Position numbers and translations under genes: made by a program
Assembly: GCA_947179485.1 (NCBI GenBank)
Contig: OX359247.1
Coordinates: forward strand, 29,240,801 to 29,304,800
Length of the DNA stretch: 64,000 bases
Direction of reading: 5' to 3'
Origin: Allacma fusca
Taxonomy: Eukaryota > Arthropoda > Collembola > Symphypleona > Sminthuridae
Shown here: positions 1 through 11,368 of the stretch, piece after piece
Numbering within the stretch: position 1 is the first letter of the stretch
How the letters are laid out: each line of letters opens with the position of its first letter
Notes under the pieces: model-generated
Database searches by the model: none
Seen by the model: the letters and a program-made list of their open reading frames with translations, nothing else
Told to the model about the DNA's origin: nothing

Positions 1-2140
1 TAGTCGCTGCAGCTAGAGCGCGCGAATATTTGATTTTTACCATCACGGGCACGGACACGGAGACTGTCCACTCTTTCAACTTAGAAGAGAGGATTAGGAG
101 TTTTTTCAAAATTTGATGAAATTTCGAGTCGGAAGCTATTTTTACGGCCTCAGGGATCAACGAGTATGTTTGTTGAAATTATTTAGGAAATCATTTAGGA
201 AATAAGATTGACTAATAATTGACTAATTGTAAGTATGATTTTGTCATGTATAAAGTATTTATCATGAGTGAATGTCAAAAGTATTCAAGAATGAAAAGAG
301 GAACTGAAAGTGATGACTAAGGGATAACACACTTAGCTCAAGAGTTTCAAGAGAGAGGAAACTTGACCGCGAGGATGCAACCCATTGGACTTTGCCTACA
401 CAGCAGATTGCTAGTTTTATGACAGCAATAAAATCGGGACTGACTCAAGACTCAAGACCAGCCCAAGACTCAAGACTCAAGCCTATAGTTTTAAGTACTA
501 TAAGAATTTGTGGCACAAATTCTTCTAATGAAACTTCCTCTTGTATTTAGAGTTTATTTAGATGCTAAATTCAACTTGATGTAAACTTAATGTTATTTAA
601 GCTGATGAACCTGTGACTTTGGACAATAATCGATGATAATCAATCAGAGAATAAAGTTAGAGATCTATTGTATTATTCAAGAGAAATATAAGAGATTATT
701 GCATATAATCAATATTTCGTACAATGTTCCCGTGGTTAAATCAGGTTTTCACGTCAATTCGAAGTTTTTTCGAAATATCATGATTTTTTTTCAAAATTTC
801 ATGATTTGTTTTCGACATTTCATCAAAATTCGAATTTTGTGGCGTTGGAAGGTATTCTCCACGATGATAGTGATAAACGAATTCGTTTGTGCGGTTAAAT
901 CAATACCGGTTTTCAATACTATGGTATGTGAATTGAAAATGCCCTGCAGTATTGGCCTTCCCACAAATTCGATTTTGCAAAGCCACGACAATGAAAATAT
1001 CTGGCAAGGTATTTTCGAACTCTTTTCCTCCTAATTGTAAAAACTGTGGTATTTTATTCCACGATTCTGACCAAAATGCCCAATGGTCCTCGAATGAAAA
1101 TACCCTTGCTCAATATACCCTATTGTGCCGACCTCGCCTTGAAATGAAAATCCCGGGCATTTTCAAATCGACATACCCAACACATCAAATATTTGCAGGT
1201 TTGCGGGAATAAAGAGCATATAATCCGCAAATTTACCCATCGAATACCATTTTTCGATAAATAGAGCATACTTGCAAGCTAGCGTGAAAGGAAACGTATT
1301 TCCATTTTTGTTGAACGCAGGAGTCAGAAACCGCACAGGGATTGGAACGGTACAGAATAATTTCGAGTTCCGATGACATAAATTATATGACATTTTTCGT
1401 ACCGACATTCTGAACCACCCCAGTTGCAATATCGTCGCTACATGAGCGCATATTCCTGGTTTGTCCCGATCCAATTATGGAACCAAAAAAATGTTCCGTT
1501 CCGTTTCCGAACGCAGAACTTCGGGATACCGGAAACCCAAAGGAAGCTCTAGGCATGTGTGATGGCTTGACCCGTCTTAATCGCACTAGTTGGAATTGAA
1601 GCCCTGAAATAAATACGAGAAGGTATCAGGTAGCGCTAAGCAATGTATACCGCCACACATTTAGTTATTTGGACAATAGTCGAATTTTCGATACGAGCTG
1701 ATTAATACAGACTCTGGAATAAACACACCAAAACCCGCCTATGCTCAAAATATGCAGACCCACATGATTTCAGCCGAAAATCTAATGTCAAAATGGAAAG
1801 TTAATGACGGACAATTGGAAATAAGTCCAATGGCTTGTTAATTTGGAATCGTTTGTCCGCAGCAGCCCTTATGTTTTTGAATGTATATTATATATTTATA
1901 TAAATAGTTTGTTTATAAATATTTTGCCTGAATTCAATCGTACAATCATGTATAGCGAGATATTTGAAGCTCTTTGCTGTTTACAGACTTCAAACGAACT
2001 CTGTCAAGTATCACTCCGTCTTGGAAAAAAATGAATAAACTAGGAATCGAGGTATTGATACAAGATTCGAAAGAAAAATTGACTAACTAGTTTTCAAAAA
2101 CGATACCTGCGTTGTAGCGGACAACAAAATTAATTTCCAA
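1..2140. other. gene-free AT-rich stretch, no recognised feature
   Basis: I see no supported gene here. The open frames (for example 633-1034 and 1163-1474) show no family motif and have overlapping antisense frames of similar length, as expected by chance. Around 440-480 there is a short run of repeated GACTCAA/CAAGACT units. Between about 920 and 1180 the phrase 'gaaaat' plus a short GC-rich block recurs at irregular spacing, which may be a very old degenerate repeat. The stretch probably contains transposon debris that is too decayed to name. Confidence 0.5.
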
Positions 2141-2144
2141 AGAA

Positions 2145-2440
2145 AATACTTCAAGATGAAATGAAAGTGGAAATTAACCTGCTTAAAACACTGTAATGGT
2201 TTTCGCCTCAAGAGGAAGAACACCTTAAAACTCCGTGGTACCTGGACGGAAAAGAAATAATGAATATAAAGGAGTACACTTATCTAGGAGTTGTTTTCCA
2301 ATCCTCTGGAATTTAAAAAAGCTAACATACGCCAAAACTAAAGCATCCGCAGCCCTTCTAAACGGCTTAAAAGTAGCCCCGATGAACTGTTTACACAGTA
2401 AAAGTACAGTAAAATCTCTTATTGTAAAATTTGGCATACA
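2145..2440 (+). pseudogene. LINE reverse transcriptase fragment (region after the catalytic domain), decayed
   Basis: Read in mixed frames, this stretch encodes phrases typical of the segment that follows the catalytic RT motifs in non-LTR retrotransposons: a V-M-V-F phrase near 2193, then a Y-T-Y-L-G-V motif near 2275-2290, then an A-K-T-K-A-S-A-A-L phrase near 2333-2360. The intact LINE at 28104-32154 has a similar Y-A-Y-L-G-V motif in the same position. Stops and a frameshift (for example after the S-S-G-I phrase near 2313) break it. It is short and isolated, so neither end of the element can be placed. The assignment rests on motif reading only. Confidence 0.5.
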
Positions 2441-2454
2441 TTAATTTTACACAA

Positions 2455-2665
2455 ATTTGACCAGCGTTAACTGTCTCAGTTTGACGTGCGTTAATTTTCA
2501 CAAATCTGAACAGTGTTGACTTACAGTCTGACCTGCAGTTGAATTTCGTGAATACAAATTAAAAATTAATCCGACCAGTGTTGACTTTACCGTCCGACCT
2601 GTTTGATCAGAATATCGTAGTTCTGACCTGTGTTGACCCTTGTGTCTGACCAGTTGTTGAACTAC
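2455..2665. repeat. degenerate repeat of TCTGACC / TGTTGAC words
   Basis: About seven loosely spaced copies of a word pair like 'tctgacctg' and 'tgttgac' occur (near 2457, 2502, 2527, 2571, 2600, 2624 and 2648), separated by AT-rich filler. The period is irregular, roughly 22-45 bp. It looks like an old tandem array directly left of the clearer minisatellite at 2701. Confidence 0.4.
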
Positions 2666-2700
2666 CCCAATTATCTCCAAAATTATAATTGTTTTTTAAG

Positions 2701-3165
2701 TGTTAAATCAGGGGTACCCCTGCCAAAAATTGTCGCAATTCCCAAAAACTAATTTTTCCGTAAGTGTAAAAATCAGGGGAACCCCTGTCCAAAAATTTTC
2801 GCAATTCCCAAAAACTAATTTTTCCGTAAAAGAAAAAATCAGGGGATACCCCTGCCAAAAATTTTCGCAATTCCCAAAAACTAATTTTTCTTAAAAGTAT
2901 AAAAATCAGGGGAACCCCTGCCAAAAATTTTCGCAATACCCTAAAACTTCGTATTTTTTTTGTTAAAGTGTAAAAAATCAGGTAAAACCCTGCCAAAAAT
3001 TTTCCTAAATTTTAAAACCTTTGATTTTTTTTGAAAAAGTGTACACATAGGGAAACCCTCTGCAAATGTTTTTCAAAAATCTCAGAAACTGATTTCTTTT
3101 TGTCAATCACAAAAACCGGAAAATATAAATAAAAAGTGATAATCTGAACAAACCCCTGCTCATTT
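2701..3165. repeat. minisatellite, ~65-72 bp unit with a palindromic AGGGG(N)CCCCT core
   Basis: Five clear units begin at the word 'aatcagg' near 2706, 2771, 2837, 2904 and 2976, with weaker units near 3046 and 3141. Each has a core of the form AGGGG-(1-2 nt)-CCCCT, then a 'gccaaaaattttcgcaatt' phrase and an A/T run. The core is a perfect palindrome in the first unit (aggggtacccct). Units decay steadily from left to right and the spacing grows from 65 to about 95 bp. The array ends where the first reading frame of gypsy-1 begins, so it could be the 5' leader of that element. Confidence 0.75.
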
Positions 3166-3175
3166 TTTTTTAAAC

Positions 3176-3573
3176 TTGATTTTTTCTTTAACTGTGGAAG
3201 ACGCTACGAACCGACTAGCTCTCACTGCCAAGCCAACCAACCCTATGGTCCTTATTAACATTCTTGCCTACGTAACTCCAGACGATTATCACTATTGTGA
3301 TTTCACTCTACAAAAACAATACTCCATACCCACTGATTCAACTTTGGAAATTAACATTCGTATACCAACCTCAAGCGCTATTTATTACTGAATATACGAA
3401 GAATACATTGTCACTATCCGACTAAAAGTGACTACCTCCCACGCTTACGAACAATTATCCAATATATCAACCATCTATCAACAACATACTCCTGACGACT
3501 TTATCAATAACCCTATTCTACCGAATATTGATTTAACTGATCCTGACGGACAAGAGTGGATGCACAGATATTA
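3176..3573 (+). pseudogene. gypsy-1 upstream reading frame (before gag), one internal stop
   Basis: One frame stays open for about 132 codons except for a TGA at 3389-3391, and ends with TAA at 3571-3573, three bases before the ATG of the gag frame. The composition is coding-like (many T, I, D, P and Y residues, no low-complexity runs), but I do not recognise a domain. It may be a separate small ORF of the element. It may instead be the N-terminal part of Gag, now displaced by a frameshift, because gag is in the next frame. Either reading is inference. Confidence 0.45.
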
Positions 3574-3576
3574 ACA

Positions 3577-4578
3577 ATGACTTCTTTTTTACCCAATGAA
3601 ATCTTCTCTAACATTCCCACCTACGACGGAAATTCCTCCTGCACTATGTGGCTCAAATCATTTAACTCTAGATGTGCACATTTTAAACTTACGGTCAAAT
3701 GGAAATTCGAAAACATGGAATCCATATTACAAGGATCTGCTTCACATTTGTAGACCTTTTCTAATGACGTATTCCTGGACAATCTAAACATAGCCAACTC
3801 TCAACCGCGTTTAAAAGACTTTGAGTCACAAATTCAACAGGATTTTTCTGAAACAAACGATAAAGCTATAGCCACCGCTGAGAATATTACTACAATATTC
3901 AACACCGAGACCGACATCGCAAGGGACTACATCTACAAAAAATTAAGTATCTTCAAACGTATGGATCCAATGATGACAGATCCTTGCAAACTTGACTACC
4001 TTTACCAAGGATTATCACCTAATCTATCCTGGAGTATACAACTGAAACTTGGAGCTGATGATACTATTCCACAATTCCAGAAACAGTTGAGATTCTACAC
4101 CACCAAACTCCAAGCTCATAATTTACTCGCGAAACAACAAGTACCTCCACCACATAGCACCAAACTTTACGAACTCCCAACTACAACAACGCACCTACAA
4201 CCTACACTAACCTAATCTACTCCCGTGACCACAATGTTACCACCAACGTGTTCTTTCTGCAATACAAACACTCACAAGTTACGTGACTGCCGTACATTAA
4301 AACGATGGTTAAATGAAACGAGTAACCTCAACTCTAACCCGAATAACCATCCTCAACAACCAAATGTCAACACTATCCCTCACTAACAATTTCAACGAAT
4401 TAACCAACAAGGATTAAAACGTCAAAACAACAACACGTATAATTACCACTCACAGAAACCCCTCCTCGAAGCTCCCTACAACAACCCACCACAATTCAAT
4501 TATACCAATAGATTCTACAATCCAAACAACGAACAATATACTTCAAGCGAAGATCAAAACTGGCGATGGGGAAACTAA
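3577..4578 (+). pseudogene. gag: gypsy-1 gag, nucleocapsid with one CCHC zinc knuckle, broken
   Basis: This frame starts at an ATG and ends at TAA 4576-4578, with in-frame stops at 3751-3753 (TAG), 4213-4215 (TAA) and 4384-4386 (TAA). Early residues include the I-P-x-Y-D-G-N phrase common near the capsid start in Ty3/gypsy Gag proteins. A CCHC knuckle (C-x2-C-x4-H-x4-C, C-S-F-C-N-T-N-T-H-K-L-R-D-C) lies near 4250-4290. It is followed by an N/Q/P-rich tail, as expected for an RNA-binding nucleocapsid. The next frame (pol) overlaps the end from 4566 in the -1 frame, the usual gag-pol arrangement. The copy cannot make a full Gag. Confidence 0.75.
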
Positions 4579-5662
4579 TTAGCCTGATGAAAAACAAGGG
4601 AGATCATCAGGCCACACATTTAGTCAACTCGGAAACCTCCCACCGTACCACCAATTCACAAAGTACTCAAACTCACACCATACAACTAAAAAACGAAATA
4701 CAAACTCGAAACACAATTTACACATCAAACATCAATACCCACACCCAAAACGAAACCAAATACACGCCATCAAAACCGATTCCAAATTAATGGAAACTCC
4801 TGAATCCAAAACCATCAAAAAACTGTTCATCACCAACCCCAATTCTCAAAGGCACCGATACTTCTGACGAAACAACAAATAACTTAATATATCTACCAGT
4901 ACAAGTCAATAAGACAACATTCAAGGCTTTAATTGATTCTGGAGCTGCCCTGTCAGCAATTAATGAATCAATTTGGAACTCACTACCCAACAAAATGAAA
5001 CTCAAAACAGAAGCTCTTCAAATACGTCTTAAATTATCCCTTGCCATTACAGCTAACAACAAACCACCCATACGGAAGAAAATAATTTGACCTATCAAAC
5101 TTCAAAACTACAACATACACTGACCATTTCACATCATACCAGACAGTAATCACGACATAATCCTTGGAAAACACTTCTGTAAAATCCACAATATGGAATT
5201 TGACTGGTCAAATGATACTGCTTATATCAACCCAACACAACCTCAGAAGAAACCAAACAAATCTATCAAGAAACTCTCAAAAGAAATAACCGCAATTAAT
5301 TCCAAACAAGTTTCAGAATCAACATTAATTCCCACTACACAGCCAATCAGATCCCAATTAAATCCAATATTCCGTCCGGAAATTTCATATTTGAACCATC
5401 AACTCAATTTCAAGCAAAGAACTTAATTTTAACACCAGCAGCCATAATCAACAGCCATGATCAAACTCTTACGTTAAACCAACTTCTTTCTAAATACAGA
5501 CGAGTATTTGCATTCAACACTGCAGAACTCTGTAGTACAAATTTAGTTAAACAAAAAATCGGAACCTCTGACGAAATCCCTATACGCTGCAGACCGTATC
5601 CCGTATCACAATTAGAACGTGATGAAATCAACACACAAATCAACGAAATGCTGAAAACACAC
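4566..5662 (+). pseudogene. pol: gypsy-1 pol, first part: protease and start of reverse transcriptase
   Basis: The frame overlaps gag by 13 bases in -1 phase. The aspartic protease active site reads A-L-I-D-S-G-A-A near 4926-4950, and a flap-like I-I-L-G-K phrase lies near 5158-5172. In-frame stops are at 4788-4790 (TAA), 5088-5090 (TGA) and 5121-5123 (TGA), and there is a frameshift near 5370. The RT approach segment (R-x-R-P-Y-P, near 5585) is visible just before the frame is cut at 5662 by the BEL insertion. Rejoining the flanks with one target copy keeps the frame open across the junction with the part at 22103, which confirms that they are one gene. Confidence 0.8.
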
Positions 5663-6468
5663 TGTTACAGGCGCAGAATAATAGTATTTATTAGAAATTA
5701 GATAAGTATTATAATTGTATGTATAGGAGCATGATTTCGGACAGTTTTGTGTAGAATTAAATGCTCTTTAAAATTAGCCATTGCACGGTATTGTGGGAGC
5801 AGTGGTACTTTAGTATCTTTTGTGTTTATGGGGTAATATTGTAAGTAATAAAGTATAATAGCGTTTATTACAAATGAAGATAATTATTACAATTTTAATT
5901 ATAATAATATAATTTCGGACAGTTTTATGGAGAATTAAATGTTCTTTAAAATGAGCCATTTTACTGTATTGTCGGAGCAGTGGAACTTTAGTATCCTTTG
6001 ATTTAAGTAAATATTTAATGTAAATTAGTCTGGATTCGTAAAATTTAGCAAAATGTACTATTGATATGAAATGAAAGTAATTATCAAACCAAATGTAATA
6101 ATTTAAAGTAATGCAATAATATGATTGGTAATTTAGTAATTCACAATGTAATCAAATGTATGCAATGATATTATGATTGATAGTAGAAATGAAATAAAGA
6201 TCAGATTGCTTTTAGAGTTTATCAAAGACGGATGTGCTTCTGATTCCTCTTACTTTTTCATCTTGTAGTAAAAGTGATTACAAGTGAAAATAATAGTAAT
6301 TTCACTAAGCTAAAGATAGCTCCAGTTAAAGCTTACAACTTTAACTTGTATTTAAATTGAAGTACACAGCTTCCTCTGTGGTGGTCCTTCGTGATCCTAC
6401 ATATATTTGAGTTTTATAGACACGTTACCCGACCCGAGTGACTATAATGACTGATGCGTCAAATAACA
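5663..6468 (+). repeat. BEL 5' LTR (806 bp)
   Basis: It is near-identical to 21297-22102. It starts TG and ends CA. An AATAAA polyadenylation word lies at 6193-6198, with T-rich sequence after it. It contains an internal ~88-bp duplication (see 5734-5999). The gag frame already starts inside it, with an ATG at 6447 and another ATG at 6468-6470 that straddles the LTR end. Confidence 0.95.
5734..5999 (+). repeat. internal ~88-bp duplication within the BEL LTR
   Basis: The blocks 5734-5821 and 5912-5999 both run from 'atttcggacagttttrtg' to 'ctttagtatcytttg' at about 85-90% identity by eye, 178 bp apart. The same pair is present in the 3' LTR, so it was in the element before it inserted. Repeats in the promoter-proximal part of an LTR often carry transcription-factor sites. 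That role is inference. Confidence 0.75.
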
Positions 6469-8129
6469 TGGTCCTTCGAGCCGGATCGGCTGGTTCTATG
6501 GATGAAAATCCACTGGAAAATTACTCGACTCCTAGCGTTTCCGTTGAATCAGATGGCCTACGAAGAAGTCAGCGAGTGCGAGGGGCAGTTCCGCAGTTTC
6601 GAGGTCTTCCGTCTCCAAGGCGACAGATGTTTGCTGACCGAGAGAAGATGACGAATCCTGGTACTGTGACTGCTTATGAACACCAAGATAGGTATGATGC
6701 TGTTTCTTCAATATCATCGAAGACAGCAAGAAGTAAGAAGACTAATTCTTCAATCAAGTGTTCAATTTTAAGAAAGCAGCGGGAAGCCGAACTTCTTACT
6801 AAGCAACAGATGGTCAAATTAGAAGAAGAACAGGAAGCTTTAGAAATTGATCTCCGACGTAAGCAATTAGCTAGAAAGCATGAGTTAATGAAAGAGCAAC
6901 TTGCGGTCGCTAAATTGTATATCACAGAAGAAATTTATGATGAAGATGATAGTTCATCCGTTCGTTCGATATTGGTTATCGAAGAACCTAAACCAGATCG
7001 TAAAGAATCTGTACGCAAATGGCTGATGATGGACAAGGCAACCGATGTGATGTCAAGTAATGGTCAAAGGCAACATCGTGACGAACTACACAATGCTATT
7101 GATGTCGCTCAAGAAACTTTAGTCAACGATCAAACTGTTAAACAACTTACCAAGAGGATAGACAAGATGTTGACAAGACAGTCAGTTCCGAAAGACTTGC
7201 CGTTCTTTTCTGGTGAAACTGATGAGTGGCCGATGTTCATCTCTCAATTTCAGCGTACAACGCCAATTTGTGACATCTCAGATGATGAAAATTTAGTTCG
7301 ACTACAGAAGTCCCTCAAAGGGAAAGCAAGAGAAGCTGTTCTACCAATTATGACGATGCCGGAGAATGTACAACGAATTATCGACACTCTGGAGATCTTG
7401 TTTGGAAGAACGGACCAAATTGTTGAGAAGTTGGTTTATAAAGTGAAGAATGCCCCACTACCAAATGAAAGTAAGCCAGATACTTACATTTATTACTCAA
7501 ACATGATCTCACATCTTGTAGCTACGGCGAAAATGCTTGGTCAGACTGGATACCTGATGTATCCATTACTGCTGAGCGAGATCCTGGAGATATTACCGGT
7601 TCAAATGCAAATGAAGTGGTGCATGAGCGCAACAGAATTTACGAATGAACCAACGCTGGAAGATTTCTCAGAATGATTGAGCAAATTGTCATTAGCAGCT
7701 TGCAGAATGCCAGCAACGTCGAACGTCGGCAAGTCCAATGCAGAGCGAAATGACAAGCCGAAAGATAAGAAAAGGGTTTTTTCTGTCATCGAAAATAATG
7801 ATAATGTATGTCTCTGTTGTCAGAAGTCAGGTCATCAGTTGAAGACGTGCAAAGAATTTCAGAAGCAGCCACAAAAAGGCCGATGGGATTTGGTAGCTGC
7901 AAGTAAACTTTGTTTTTGCTGTCTTCAGAAAGGTCACCGTTCAAATAACTGTACTGATTCGAAACCGTGTGGACTTGATGGATGTGATAACATGCATCAT
8001 CGGTTGTTGCATCGAGATCAACAGAAGAAGAAAGAAGTTCCTAACGCAGTCGTTACAGCTGTAGGCGAAACTGTAGCGCATCCATCCATGGGAATCCAGA
8101 AAGGTTGGACTAAATATATTACCAATTAA
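6447..8129 (+). pseudogene. gag: BEL gag: capsid region, then CCHC nucleocapsid, one internal stop
   Basis: The frame opens with an ATG in the LTR (6447; a second at 6468) and continues to TAA 8127-8129, with one in-frame TGA at 7674-7676. The N-terminal ~200 residues are rich in K/E/Q and form a predicted coiled coil (around 6770-6930), typical of BEL/Pao Gag. The middle holds the capsid-like P-F-F-S-G-E-x-x-E-W-P phrase near 7200. After the stop come two CCHC knuckles (C-L-C-C-x4-H-x4-C near 7810-7852, C-F-C-C-x4-H-x4-C near 7915-7956) and a third C/H cluster ending in the H-H-R-L-L-H phrase. The normal gag-pol fusion is lost through a frameshift near 8095-8115. Confidence 0.85.
6469..6486 (+). 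promoter_or_regulatory. BEL primer-binding site
   Basis: Directly after the LTR-terminal CA comes TGGTCCTTCGAGCCGGAT. The leading TGG matches the complement of a tRNA 3' CCA end, as required for minus-strand priming. I did not identify which tRNA. The gag frame is open through this site. Confidence 0.75.
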
Positions 8130-11100
8130 ACTGATGGGTCCTAAAGGCATAATACACACCCATGCGATGTTGGATGACGGAGCTACAGTTACTATGATTG
8201 ATGATGTATTAGCAAATAATCTCGGTTTAATTGGCCCAAATGACCCGCTTTGCATTCAGTGCACAAATGATACTACATCACATGATGCTACTTCGTGCAG
8301 AGTTGCTGTAGATATTTGTGGTGTCAATCGGAAATGTAAAACGTATACATTGCAAGACGTAAGAACTACTAATACGATGTCACTACCTATGCATTCAATT
8401 GATATGGAAAAGCTTAGATCATCCTGGCCACATTTGGATAATGTTGATTTCGAATCGCTGCATCGTGTTATTCCAAAAATGCCCATTGGACAAGACAACA
8501 TAATGCTGATATTAGCTCTGCAAACGAAGCATGCTTCGTGGAAGGCTCCCGTTGCTACACGTACTCGTCTTGGTTGGGTAGTTCATGGGAATATTCCGAT
8601 TGGTAAACGATTAAATGAATGGGTTTCTTGTCATGTATGTCAACCAGGTGGTGATGATGAATTGAATCGAATTGTGAAGAGTTCGTTTTCAACTGAATCA
8701 TTTGGGGTACGATTAATTGAAGAGAAACCTCGATTACGAGAAGATAAGCTATCTTTGGAGATTATGGAGTGTACTACTTGCCGCATCGGTGAGCGTTTCG
8801 AAATCGGCTTGCTGTGGCGTGATGAATCAATAGTATTGCCTGATAGTCGTCCAACAGCTTTACGAAGACTTTATTGTGTTGAAAAGAAAATGGACCGTGA
8901 TGCAAGTTTTTCAAAACTTTATAGTGAGAAGATTGAAGACTTCATCCTAAAAGTTTATGTACGGAAATTGACAACAGAAGAGGCATCGGTAAAGTCATCG
9001 AAGACTTACTATATACCTCACTTTTGTGTAACCAACCGTAATAAGCCTGGAAAGATTAGGCCGGTGTTCGATGCTGCAGCTAAATCGCAGGGTGTAAGTT
9101 TAAATGATTCTTTATTTAAAGGATCTGATCTTCTTAACCTTTTACCAGCAGTCTTGATGAGATTTCGTCAAAAACCCATTGCAGCAATTGGCGATGTCAA
9201 GGAGATGTTTCCTCAAATTAAGATCAGGAAGGCAGATCAAGACGCTTAAAGGTTTCTTTGGCGGGGAGAGAGAAGATCTGGTGAACTTGACGAGTATATA
9301 ATGGACTCTATGGTGTTCGGCGAAGCATGTTCTCCCGCATCGGCAAATTACGTAAAGAACAAGAATGCAGAAGAATTTAAAGACGAATTTCCGATGGTTT
9401 ATGATGCAACAGTGAGAAACACGTACATCGATGATCATTTGGAATTTGGTTTTAACGTTGAAGACTTTTCGAAGCATTTAACTGATTTCATTGAAGTGTA
9501 CCGTCGAGGAGGTTTTTAGATTTGCAACTGGGTCTGTAATAATTCTAAAGAAGTATTAGAATTAATTCCCGAAAGTCTTCGATCAAAAGGATTTGTTGAC
9601 CTGTCTAAGGATCCGGAGAATCCACGTGAACGTGTGTTGGGACTTTGGTGGAATGCGTTAGAGGATAAGTTTACCTTCAAGATTAATTTTCACAAAGTTA
9701 ATGATGACATTTCAAATGGGTCTAAGATACTGACGAGGCGTGAAGTTCTGAAATTAATGATGTCCATATTCGATCCTATGGGTTTTCTGGCGCACTTTAT
9801 CATCAAAGTGAAGATACTTTTTCAAGATAACTGGCGATCCGGCATTCAATGGGATGATGATATTCCAAGGTTGCAGCAACAGAAGTGGTTAGAATGGCTC
9901 GATCAACTGCAAGATATTGCAAAATTTGAAATTCCGCGATGTTATTCTTCAAATCTTTGGCTGGCTACATCGATTCAACTTCATGTCTTTTGTGATGCAA
10001 GCAAAGAGTCATTTGCTGCAGTATCTTATTTAAGACTGGAATTTCAGGATGCAGTTGAGGTTTGCTTTGTAGTCGCAAAAACAAAGGTATCTCCACTTAA
10101 ACATCTTACCATACCAAAATTAGAACTACAAGCAGCTTTGATGGCTACACAATTAGCAAGTACAGTCAAACAGGAGCTTGATGTTGAAATTGCCGAGACT
10201 ATATTTTGGTCTGATTCACGTACCGTACTGTGCTGGCTTCGTTCGGATTCTAGAAGCTGGAAGAAGTTTGTGGCAAATCGAATCGGTGAAATCTTGGCAT
10301 CAACCGACGTTCAACAGTGGAAATGGTTTCCCACTAAGGAGAATGTTTCGGATGAAGCTACGCGTTCTGGATCAGATTGTGATTTCAGTACATCCAGCCG
10401 TTGGCTTATCGGTCCATCTTTTCTTAAAAATCATCCTGACAATTGGCCCAAGGAGAACAATACTGATCCAGTTGATATGCCAGAGGATGAAATGAAGAAA
10501 GAGCGAGTTCATCATATTCGAGAAGCGAAGAAGTCACTACTCCCTAATGTAGAAAGATTTTCAAGATGGATTCGATTAATTCGGGTGACTGCTTGGGTGT
10601 ACAGGTATTTTGATAACCTTGTCGCAAAAAGCAGGTCCATTCAGGAGTTGACAGTTGACGAACTACGTCGTGCAGAACGTTTATGGTGGAAAGAAGTTCA
10701 GCGAAGCGCTTTTTCCGGTGATTTACCATTACTTCGGAAGAAACAAACTCTATTGAAGTATAGCCGACTCTACAACCTTTCTCTGTTTATTGACGAAGAC
10801 GGAGTTCTTCGACTTCAGGGAAGGATAGGAACGGTATTAAATGTCGATAATAATACAGCTAACCCTGTCATACTTGATCCTAGTCACCGATTTAATATAT
10901 TGCTTATTGAACATATGCATACAAAATGCGGTCATCACGCTTTGGAAACTCATTTGCGAGCTTCGACAGAACTATTGGATATTAAACATGCGAGCTTCTG
11001 TTAGAAAAGTTTTTAGGAACTGTCAGTACTGCAAGTTGAAAAGTGCCAAGCCCATTCTACCCATGATGGCTGATTTGCCGTCTTGTAGACTGGAAAGACC

Positions 11101-11368
11101 TGGAGGTGCCTTTACGTATACTGGATTGGATTTCTTTGGACCAATCATGGTAGCAGTTGGTAGACGACATGAGAAACGATATGGTGCACTATTTACCTGT
11201 ATGTCAGTAAGAGCTGTCCATATTGAAATTGCACATTCATCATCTACTGATTCAGCTATTAATGCTATTCGGCGATTTGTGGCAAGACGACGAAAGCCGG
11301 AGCATATCTATTCAGATAATGGAACAAATTTCCGAGGAGCTAGCCGTGAGATGAAGGAAGCTATGGAT
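8113..11368 (+). pseudogene. pol: BEL pol, first part: protease, RT, RNase H, start of integrase; broken
   Basis: The protease motif L-D-D-G-A-T-V-T-M is near 8170-8196. The RT palm shows A-I-G-D-V-K-E-M-F (motif A, near 9184), F-G-E-A-C-S-P (motif B, near 9319) and Y-I-D-D-H (motif C, near 9425). RNase H has the F-C-D-A-S-K-E-S phrase near 9990, and W-S-D-S-R-T near 10207. In the integrase, a C-x2-C pair lies near 11025, the G-L-D-F-F-G-P strand near 11125 and S-D-N-G-T-N-F near 11314. Disabling changes are TAA 9247-9249, TAG 9517-9519, a frameshift between about 10920 and 10970, and the gypsy-2 insertion at 11368. The order and motifs are diagnostic of BEL/Pao. Confidence 0.9.

Noticed and set aside
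633..1034. 133-codon open frame on the + strand
   Set aside because: No motif, odd composition (many I, F, N and K), an antisense frame of similar quality, and AT-rich surroundings; chance is sufficient.
2701..3165. Regular repeats with spacers, like a CRISPR array
   Set aside because: The spacers are also repeated, the units decay progressively, there are no cas genes, and the context is a eukaryotic transposon region.
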